DNA of 5,170 nucleotides, taken from NCBI GenBank assembly GCA_002422505.1, contig DIVX01000037.1:19254-24423 (forward strand), read 5' to 3'. The notes under the pieces were generated by a model. That model made no database searches, had not been told where the DNA came from, and was given only the letters and a program-made list of their open reading frames with translations. This document shows, piece after piece, positions 1 to 4,548 of this stretch (positions within the stretch are counted from its first letter, which is position 1; each line of letters starts with the position of its first letter). Both the position numbers and the translations under genes were made by a program. This DNA comes from Desulfovibrio sp. UBA6121 (lineage in GTDB: Bacteria; Desulfobacterota; Desulfovibrionia; Desulfovibrionales; Desulfovibrionaceae).

Positions 1-425
1 GTATAGCGCGGGCCGCAGTTGGTGCAATTGGTGAAGGGGTACAGAAAGCGCCGGTTGGTCTTGTCGAAGAGTTCGGCCAGGCAATCCGGGCAGGTGGCCA
101 CGTCCGGGCTGATGAGCACATCGTGCCCGGCCCCGCCGGTGCTTTTGCAGATGCAGAAGCCCTCGGCCTCCTGCTGCACAGGAACCTCCTGCACGCTCAC
201 GCGCAGAATGCGCGCCAGAGGCGGCTGCTCCGTCTCCAAACGCTGGGCGAACAGGTCAATCTGCCGGGGCTGGCCCTGCACCTCTATGACCACGCCCTCC
301 GGGGTGTTGCGCACGGTGCCTGAGAGGTTCAGCTCCTCGGCCAGGCGAAAGATGAAGGGTCGGAAGCCGACGCCCTGCACCTGGCCGGTGACGACGAATC
401 GGCGGCGAATGTCTGCGCTTGCCAT
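1..425 (-). CDS. hypF: HypF, carbamoyltransferase for [NiFe]-hydrogenase maturation (N-terminal part; cut by window edge)
   Basis: HypF uses carbamoyl phosphate and ATP to make the thiocarbamate on HypE that becomes the cyanide ligands of the [NiFe]-hydrogenase active site; it acts in the cytoplasm. The visible 141 residues begin MASADIRRRFVVTG. Residues 16-24 read VQGVGFRPF, the acylphosphatase signature, with Arg22 and Asn40 at the expected catalytic positions. After this domain comes the first HypF zinc finger, C112-x2-C115-x18-C134-x2-C137, ending NCTNCGPRY. This order is diagnostic of the family, whose members are usually about 750 residues, so some 600 residues lie outside the window, including the second finger and the YrdC-like and Kae1-like domains. 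The ATG at 425 is chosen because a strong AAGGAG lies 5 bases upstream. A candidate sigma-54 promoter lies just upstream, so the gene may be transcribed independently of the DUF362 gene preceding it on the same strand. No frameshift or missing residue is visible. Confidence 0.93.
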   Translation of the reverse strand, partial: MASADIRRRFVVTGQVQGVGFRPFIFRLAEELNLSGTVRNTPEGVVIEVQGQPRQIDLFAQRLETEQPPLARILRVSVQEVPVQQEAEGFCICKSTGGAGHDVLISPDVATCPDCLAELFDKTNRRFLYPFTNCTNCGPRY

Positions 426-430
426 TGAAG

Positions 431-436
431 CTCCTT
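431..436 (-). promoter_or_regulatory. Ribosome binding site of hypF
   Basis: On the minus strand AAGGAG is followed by five bases (CTTCA) and then the ATG at 425. It fixes the hypF start, which also places the acylphosphatase domain at the very N terminus as expected for the family. Confidence 0.8.
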
Positions 437-460
437 GCCCTTCAAACGTTCTGTGGTGAT

Positions 461-476
461 AGCCAAGGCCGGGCCA
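461..476 (-). promoter_or_regulatory. Candidate sigma-54 (RpoN) promoter upstream of hypF
   Basis: The minus strand reads TGGCCCGGCCTTGGCT. Against the -24/-12 consensus TGGCACG-N4-TTGCW it matches 10 of 12 defined positions, with the essential GG and GC separated by exactly 10 bases. Transcription would start near 450, leaving a leader of about 25 bases that contains the AAGGAG site. Hydrogenase maturation genes are sigma-54 dependent in some bacteria (E. coli hyp operon), which supports the idea. GG-N10-GC occurs by chance in DNA this GC-rich, so the call is tentative. A weaker sigma-70-like alternative, TTGCAT at 479-484 and TATCAC at 456-461 with a 17-base spacer, overlaps the same stretch. 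Confidence 0.4.
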
Positions 477-497
477 GGATGCAAGGCCCGTGAACGC

Positions 498-513
498 GCG
501 GGCGGTTGCCCGC
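498..513. repeat. Short GC-rich hairpin between the DUF362 gene and hypF
   Basis: GCGGGC and GCCCGC form a perfect 6-bp stem around the loop GGTT. It lies in the 133-base gap downstream of the DUF362 stop and upstream of the candidate hypF promoter, where a terminator would be expected. No T-run follows on either strand, so it is not a classical intrinsic terminator and may be incidental. Confidence 0.3.
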
Positions 514-558
514 CGGAGCTTCGCGGCAACAGCACCGCCGTGCGGCGAGGCTCGGCCC

Positions 559-1500
559 TCAGCCCAGGCGGTCCAGCAGGCTTTTCACCCTGCCGCGCAC
601 AAAGCGCAGGGGCTCGAAGCGCATGGGCTCCAACCCCGCCTGGAGTTCAAAGCCCGTGGCGTCGAAGTCTTGGGGCTGGGCCAGGGGGAACGCGGCGGCG
701 GCGGGATCGGCTCCGGGCAGGCCGCGCCGCTGGGCCTCAGCCCAGAGGGGCACCTCCGCCGGACCCAGGCCCAGCAGGCCGAACAGCGCCGCATCCAGGG
801 CCATGGGCGCGGGCGAGGCCCCCACCAGGCCAAGGGCAAAGCCCTGGCCATGCACCGGCCCGCCGCGATGCAGGGCCACCACGGCGTCGGCAACGGCGGC
901 AACGGGCGGCAGGGCGGCGAATACGTCGAGCACCATGGCTTCCATGGCTCCCGGCGTTTCGCCCAGGCGCATGTGGGCCAGGGCCTTGCGGCAGCCGCAC
1001 ACGCAGCCGAAGACATTCTTGACGCTGCCCGTGACCCGGAACTGGCCGTGGGCCTTGAGCCGCGCCACGCTGACGAGACGGTCGGCCTCCAGGGCCGAGC
1101 GAGAGACCCCGATGACCCCGCCGCGCGAGAGCGGCAGCGCAACGGGCCGCTTCAGGGTCGTCACCCCCAGGCCCAGGGGGGCCAGGGCCGCGTCCAGGCC
1201 GCAGGCGCGGGCCACGCGCTCCGCACTGCCAAAGGCCGGGGAATCGGCCACGCGCACCACGGCCCCAAGGTCCAGCAAATGCGCGCACACGGCCCGCACC
1301 ACTGCCGGGTGCGTGCAGGAAAGCCCCGCGTTGGCGCGGGAAACGAGATTCGGCTTCACCAGCACGCGCTCGCCAGGGGCGACGCCAAGCCCACATGCGA
1401 CGAACAGGCGCTCCACGGCGTCCTGCAGGGCGTTGCGGTCGTAGTTCTGCTGGCGCAGCAAGGCCACGGGCAGCGCGGTGGGGCAGGCGGTGTTGTTCAT
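559..1500 (-). CDS. DUF362 domain-containing protein
   Basis: A 313-residue protein of the DUF362 family, whose biochemical role is not settled; some members carry ferredoxin-type [4Fe-4S] domains, but this one does not. Family hallmarks in order are KPNLV (49-53), THPAVV (63-68), DSPAFGS (86-92), KAHGQFRVTGSVKNVFG (149-165) and a GGPVHGQ segment (213-219). It has no signal peptide or membrane segment, so it is probably cytoplasmic. An unusual GCVCGC (165-170) puts three cysteines at alternating positions directly after the conserved KNVFG. The start is uncertain. ATG at 1500 is preferred because it gives the short N terminus typical of the family (MNNTACPTALPVALLRQQ), although no clear ribosome binding site precedes it. 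In-frame ATGs at 1605 and 1641 would add 35 or 47 residues. The one at 1641 has TAAGG six bases upstream, but the extra segment is Gly/Arg-rich and uses AGA, GGG and GCT codons that the gene body largely avoids. It lies upstream of hypF on the same strand. Confidence 0.85.
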   Translation of the reverse strand: MNNTACPTALPVALLRQQNYDRNALQDAVERLFVACGLGVAPGERVLVKPNLVSRANAGLSCTHPAVVRAVCAHLLDLGAVVRVADSPAFGSAERVARACGLDAALAPLGLGVTTLKRPVALPLSRGGVIGVSRSALEADRLVSVARLKAHGQFRVTGSVKNVFGCVCGCRKALAHMRLGETPGAMEAMVLDVFAALPPVAAVADAVVALHRGGPVHGQGFALGLVGASPAPMALDAALFGLLGLGPAEVPLWAEAQRRGLPGADPAAAAFPLAQPQDFDATGFELQAGLEPMRFEPLRFVRGRVKSLLDRLG

Positions 1501-1509
1501 GCTGCATGA
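1497..1509. promoter_or_regulatory. Perfect palindrome over the DUF362 start codon; possible operator
   Basis: TCATGC-T-GCATGA is a perfect 6-1-6 inverted repeat covering the ATG of the DUF362 gene. The half-site GCATGA recurs in direct orientation at 1602-1607 and 1616-1621 in the same divergent intergenic region. Such an arrangement would suit a dimeric repressor, or an mRNA structure masking the start, but no known regulator motif is recognised. Confidence 0.3.
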
Positions 1510-1579
1510 GCGGTAGCGCGAAAGCAGCGCCGGGGCAAGGCCGCCCGCGCCCGGCCCGAATCTGGCCCGCACTGCGCCC

Positions 1580-1608
1580 TTGCGCCCAGGCCCGGCTCTG
1601 GGCATGAT
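1580..1608 (+). promoter_or_regulatory. Weak sigma-70-like promoter candidate for the ABC gene
   Basis: TTGCGC, then 17 bases, then CATGAT gives 3 of 6 and 4 of 6 consensus positions at ideal spacing. It would leave a leader of about 50 bases before the ATG at 1662. The -10 element overlaps one of the CATGA words of this region, so a factor binding those words could block it. The match is weak and the call is tentative. Confidence 0.22.
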
Positions 1609-1651
1609 GCGCCCCGCATGAGCCACGCAAGACCCGTGCATAAAACACCTT

Positions 1652-1656
1652 AGGAG
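1652..1656 (+). promoter_or_regulatory. Ribosome binding site of the two-domain ABC ATPase gene
   Basis: AGGAG is followed by five bases (AAGCC) and the ATG at 1662. It decides the start of the plus-strand gene. Confidence 0.75.
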
Positions 1657-1661
1657 AAGCC

Positions 1662-3515
1662 ATGACCGGCCATGAGCATACCCCGGAAGCGCCCTTGGTG
1701 CGCCTTTGCGGGGCCAGCGTCAGCCGTGGGGGCGCGCGCCTGCTGGCGGACCTGGACTTTCGCCTGGACGCCGGAGCGCGTTGGGCCGTGCTGGGCCAGA
1801 ACGGAGCGGGCAAGACAACCTTTCTGCGCCTCTTGCGCGGCGACATCACCCCCGACCAGCCTGCCGCACGCCCGGACGCGGGGCTGGGCGGCGAACGCGG
1901 AGAACAGGCCGTGCGCATTTACTGCCTGCCCGATCCTGCCAGCGCCGAGGGCGGCGCGCCGCAAACAAGCCCCCTGGGCCTGCGCCAGCGCCTGGCCGTG
2001 GTCTCCGCCGACATGCAGGACCTCTATGCCCGCAACGAGTGGGCGGCCACCGGCCTGGAGGCCGTGCTCTCCGGCTTTTACGACACCGCCCTGCTCTACG
2101 CCACGCCCACCAAGGACGAACGCGCCCAGGCCCTGGCGACCCTGGAGCTGCTGGGCCTCACCCACCTGGCCGGGCAGCGCGTGGCGCGCCTGTCCACCGG
2201 GCAGGCCCGTTCGCTGCTGCTGGCCCGGGCCCTGGCCTGCAAACCGGCCGCGCTGTTCCTCGATGAATGTCTGGAGGGACTGGACGCGCAAGCCCGCGCC
2301 GCCTTTCTGGCCGTGCTGGACCGCGCCTGCGAGGCCGAACCGCGTCTGGCCATGTTGTTTTGCAGCCACAGGACGGACGAGCTGCCCGCCAGCGTGACGC
2401 AGGCCCTGGTGCTTCAGGCCGGGCGCATCGTGGCCTGCGGCCCCCTGGGAGATATTGCGGCCCGGCTGGACCAGGAGCGGCCCGCCAGCCACCGAACCGA
2501 AGGCATGGCTACGGCTACGCCGGGGGATATGCCGGGAGATGCGGCGGGCCGGTACGCACCGGAGTTGCCGGAAGGTTTGACGGCTGGCAGGCCCGGACAC
2601 GCGTTGGATGGTACGGCTGAAGCTTCGGAGCTGAGCACACCTGCGACGTTGCCCGGCTGGCAGGCCCAGGCCCAGGCGAGCGGCCAGCCCTTTGTACCGT
2701 TGGCTGCCCAAGCCGCAGCCCCGGACGTGCCGCTTGCCCCGCCCGCTTCGAGCGCTTTCCTGGTGCACATCAGCGGGGCAGACGTGGTGCTCGATGGCGC
2801 GACCCTGCTTTCAGGCATCGACTGGACCCTTCGCCCTGGCGAACACTGGGCCGTGCTGGGCCAGAACGGCGCAGGCAAGACCACCCTGCTGAACCTCCTG
2901 GCGGGCGAGCTTTGGCCCTCGGCCCTTTCCGGCCCGCCGGGGCGCGTGGAGTACGGCTTCGCCCTGCCGGGGCACACCCTGGACGAAACGCGCAGGCGCA
3001 TCGGCCGGGTGGGGGCCGCCCTGGACCGCGACTACGGCTGGAACCTGCGGGTGGATGAAACCGTGTGGTCCGGGGCCTTCGGCAGCATCGGCCTGTATGC
3101 GGAGGCCGGGCCGGAGCTGCGCGCGCGCGCGGCGCAGCTGCTTGAGTTCTTCGGCCTCTCGCGGCTGGCCGGGCGCAGCATCCAAAGCCTTTCGCGCGGG
3201 CAGTTGCGCCGGGTCATGTTTGCCAGGGCCCTGCTGGGGCACGGGGGGAACGGTCCGGCCCTGCTGCTGCTGGACGAGCCCATGGCCGGGCTGGACACCC
3301 GCGCCCGCCGCGACGCCCGCGAGCTGCTCGCACGCATGGCCCAGGCCGGAACGCCGCTGGTGATGGTGACGCACCACCTGCGCGACCTGCCGGAGCAGGT
3401 GAACAGGGTGCTGCGCCTTAAGGCCGGGCGCGTGGAATTTTGCGGGGAAAGGGAAGCGTACGAGGCGTGGCGGGCGGTCCACTCGGGGCGGACCGCCCGG
3501 CCCGGAAAAGGCTAG
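1662..3515 (+). CDS. Two-domain ABC ATPase, ModF-like
   Basis: A 617-residue protein with two ABC ATPase domains and no membrane segment. Domain 1 (about 10-265) has Walker A GQNGAGKT (45-52), signature LSTGQ (177-181), Walker B ALFLDE (197-202) and switch His236. Domain 2 (about 365-605) has Walker A GQNGAGKT (400-407), signature LSRGQ (510-514), Walker B ALLLLDEP (533-540), D-loop AGLD (542-545) and switch His571. The VSADMQDLYARN...VLSGFYDTALLY segment of domain 1 and the VGAALDRDYGWN...WSGAFGSIGLY segment of domain 2 are typical of the ModF/PhrA-type branch, associated with molybdate genes, so both domains probably arose by duplication. E. coli ModF is about 490 residues; the excess is mostly a 100-residue Ala/Pro/Gly-rich linker. 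In domain 1 the usual Pro after the Walker B Glu is Cys (DECLEGLD). No permease or binding protein is adjacent, so the substrate, or even a transport role, is unknown. The stop overlaps the convergent gene. Confidence 0.85.
   Translation: MTGHEHTPEAPLVRLCGASVSRGGARLLADLDFRLDAGARWAVLGQNGAGKTTFLRLLRGDITPDQPAARPDAGLGGERGEQAVRIYCLPDPASAEGGAPQTSPLGLRQRLAVVSADMQDLYARNEWAATGLEAVLSGFYDTALLYATPTKDERAQALATLELLGLTHLAGQRVARLSTGQARSLLLARALACKPAALFLDECLEGLDAQARAAFLAVLDRACEAEPRLAMLFCSHRTDELPASVTQALVLQAGRIVACGPLGDIAARLDQERPASHRTEGMATATPGDMPGDAAGRYAPELPEGLTAGRPGHALDGTAEASELSTPATLPGWQAQAQASGQPFVPLAAQAAAPDVPLAPPASSAFLVHISGADVVLDGATLLSGIDWTLRPGEHWAVLGQNGAGKTTLLNLLAGELWPSALSGPPGRVEYGFALPGHTLDETRRRIGRVGAALDRDYGWNLRVDETVWSGAFGSIGLYAEAGPELRARAAQLLEFFGLSRLAGRSIQSLSRGQLRRVMFARALLGHGGNGPALLLLDEPMAGLDTRARRDARELLARMAQAGTPLVMVTHHLRDLPEQVNRVLRLKAGRVEFCGEREAYEAWRAVHSGRTARPGKG
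1782..2869 (+). repeat. 23-bp perfect direct repeat encoding the two Walker A loops
   Basis: Positions 1782-1804 and 2847-2869 are identical over 23 bases and stay nearly identical for about 15 more. Both encode WAVLGQNG and lead into AGKT, in the same frame of the two-domain ABC gene. The identity reaches synonymous third positions, so it reflects shared ancestry of the two domains plus strong codon preference, or occasional gene conversion. Confidence 0.7.
2581..2667 (+). repeat. 14-bp direct repeat inside the ABC linker, read in two different frames
   Basis: CGGCTGGCAGGCCC occurs at 2581-2594 and again at 2654-2667. In the first copy it is read within T-A-G-R-P and in the second within P-G-W-Q-A, so the repeat exists at the DNA level and not as a protein repeat. 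It lies in the codon-atypical linker between the two ATPase domains. Confidence 0.5.
3471..3499. terminator. Perfect 10-bp inverted repeat at the convergent gene ends; possible terminator
   Basis: CGGGCGGTCC (3471-3480) and GGACCGCCCG (3490-3499) are perfectly complementary around a 9-base loop, giving a very stable stem. It falls inside the last 15 codons of the plus-strand ABC gene and 12 bases beyond the stop of the minus-strand cluster. It could therefore end minus-strand transcription and also stabilise the ABC mRNA. Neither strand has a proper T-run after it, so it is not a textbook intrinsic terminator; it may work with Rho or as an mRNA-end barrier. Confidence 0.45.
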
Positions 3516-3874
3516 CCGTTCTGGCTGATGTACTGGCTTTGAACGCGGGGCGTGGGGCGCGCGGCGCGGCCATACCCGGCGTGGCGCTTGCGTTCCTTGC
3601 CGGTGCGGCGCAACCGGTCGCCCAAGCTGCGGTGCAGGCGTCCGGCCGCGTCGATGATCTGCGCCTGCAACTCCTTGAGCTCGGTGAGCCGGGACAGCAG
3701 TTCGTCCAGGCTCTGCGGCGCGGAGAGGTTGTCGTCGGAAAGGGCCTCGGTCAGCAGGCTGTCGCGCCCAAAGGCCAGGGCCTCGGCCTGGTCCAGCTCG
3801 CCAGCGGCCAAGTGGGCCAACTCCTGGCGGCCCAGGGCGATGGCCTTGTCCAGCAGTTTGAGCGCGGGGTGCAT
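3512..3874 (-). CDS. Small helical protein, possibly a FlgN/FliT-type flagellar chaperone
   Basis: A 120-residue protein with no signal peptide, membrane segment or cysteine. Residues 1-85 look fully helical with regular leucines. The pattern of ELAHLAAGELDQAEALAFGRDSLLTEAL, where a Leu-rich helix is followed by a Gly-Glu-Leu turn, alanines and an Arg, recalls FlgN and FliT, which hold flagellar subunits before export. The basic tail (HAGYGRAARPTPRVQSQYISQNG) also recalls the flexible C terminus of FlgN-like proteins. This is pattern resemblance only. The ATG at 3874 is preferred over an upstream in-frame start at 3919 because GGGAAGG lies six bases before it and because the 3919 start would overlap the preceding gene with a Cys-rich, low-quality extension. 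The gene begins one base after the stop of the 201-residue protein, so the two are probably translationally coupled. Its stop shares CTAG with the stop of the convergent ABC gene. Confidence 0.8.
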   Translation of the reverse strand: MHPALKLLDKAIALGRQELAHLAAGELDQAEALAFGRDSLLTEALSDDNLSAPQSLDELLSRLTELKELQAQIIDAAGRLHRSLGDRLRRTGKERKRHAGYGRAARPTPRVQSQYISQNG

Positions 3875-3875
3875 G

Positions 3876-4481
3876 CTACACCTTCCCGGAGGTCCGCACG
3901 TCCTCGCGCAGCAGCGCAACGACCTTCTTCCAGCGGTTCACGGCGGGCAGGAACTCGTATTCCAGCAGGTCGGCCAGCAGAATCCAGTCCTCGTTGGCCA
4001 GCACGTCGGTCATCTCGCTGAACAGGGCGGAAAGCTGGTCGCCAGCCTCGATGAACTCCTTGTGGTCCTTCAAGGCGAAGCCGCCGCGCAACACGCTGAC
4101 CATGCCGATGAAGTCGCGGGTGACGTCCAGCAGGTCCTGGTAGGTCTCCAGGGCCTCGGCGTCGTCGGCCTGGCGGAACAGTTCGGCCACGCGGGTGGCG
4201 CCCTCGCCCATCAGGGTCACAACCTTGTACAGCTCGCGGGTAATCTCCACGGCCACCTCGGCCACGCCAAGGGTGCGGATGTCCACGCTCTGCACGTCGG
4301 TCAGGTCGATGTCCTCGGCCTGGTGCGGGTAGATCTCGGAGAAGGGCTTCTCGTTGACGAAAACATCCGTCACCACCCGGTTCTCAAGGGCGCCTTCCTC
4401 CATCACCTTGACAAAAATCTGGTCGAGGTTCTGAAAGCTCGACACGTCCATTTCCTGTTTCTGCCCATCGATGAGAATCAT
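3876..4481 (-). CDS. Unrecognised acidic 201-residue protein
   Basis: I do not recognise this family. The protein is acidic and soluble-looking, without signal peptide, membrane segment or cysteine. Residues 1-75 (MILIDGQKQEMDVSSFQNLDQIF, then RVVTDVFVNEKPFSEIYP and DIDLTDVQSVDIRTL) look like a small alpha/beta module with three or four strands. Residues 75-195 look entirely helical, with regular Leu/Val spacing and a YEFLPAVNRWKKVVALL segment near the end. The ATG at 4481 is well fixed: AAGGAGG lies eight bases upstream, and an in-frame start at 4571 would run back through the promoter and the preceding gene. Codon use is typical of the window, so the gene appears native. It is the first gene after a near-consensus sigma-54 promoter and is coupled to the downstream chaperone-like gene. 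A role in flagellar or appendage assembly is a guess from context only; a structural or adaptor role is more likely than an enzyme, as no catalytic motif is visible. Confidence 0.88.
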   Translation of the reverse strand: MILIDGQKQEMDVSSFQNLDQIFVKVMEEGALENRVVTDVFVNEKPFSEIYPHQAEDIDLTDVQSVDIRTLGVAEVAVEITRELYKVVTLMGEGATRVAELFRQADDAEALETYQDLLDVTRDFIGMVSVLRGGFALKDHKEFIEAGDQLSALFSEMTDVLANEDWILLADLLEYEFLPAVNRWKKVVALLREDVRTSGKV

Positions 4482-4489
4482 ATTCTGCC

Positions 4490-4496
4490 CCTCCTT
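4490..4496 (-). promoter_or_regulatory. Strong ribosome binding site of the 201-residue protein
   Basis: AAGGAGG on the minus strand, eight bases before the ATG at 4481, is a near-perfect Shine-Dalgarno sequence and the strongest in the window. It rejects the longer in-frame start at 4571. Confidence 0.85.
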
Positions 4497-4531
4497 GGGT
4501 GGTTCTGTAAGCGGGATGAAATTTCTTGTTG

Positions 4532-4544
4532 CGGCGGCACGCCG
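4532..4544. repeat. Small hairpin at the predicted transcription start of the 201-residue gene
   Basis: CGGCG and CGCCG pair around a three-base loop. The stem straddles the transcription start predicted from the sigma-54 element (about 4541), so only part of it would be in the mRNA. It lies in the 67-base gap between the glycosyltransferase stop and the next start. No T-run follows on the minus strand, so it is not a convincing terminator. Confidence 0.25.
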
Positions 4545-4548
4545 ATTA

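Noticed and set aside
490..1509. A long plus-strand open frame (339 codons) opposite the DUF362 gene
   Set aside because: It is a shadow frame of GC-rich coding DNA: the product is Gly/Arg/His/Ala-rich without any domain, while the minus strand encodes clear DUF362 motifs.
1573..1588. A possible sigma-54 element for the ABC gene (TGGCCCG followed by GC at N10)
   Set aside because: It matches only about 8 of 12 consensus positions and lacks the TT of the -12 element; GG-N10-GC is common by chance in DNA this GC-rich.
1650..2768. A 372-codon minus-strand open frame opposite the ABC gene
   Set aside because: The plus strand has full ABC motifs and a good ribosome site; the antisense product is low-complexity and Gln/Gly-rich, typical of an antisense shadow.
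4521..4548. A plus-strand GCCGATTA resembling the -10 element of a sigma-28 flagellar promoter
   Set aside because: The expected TAAA-type -35 element is not at the right spacing, and no plus-strand gene follows.
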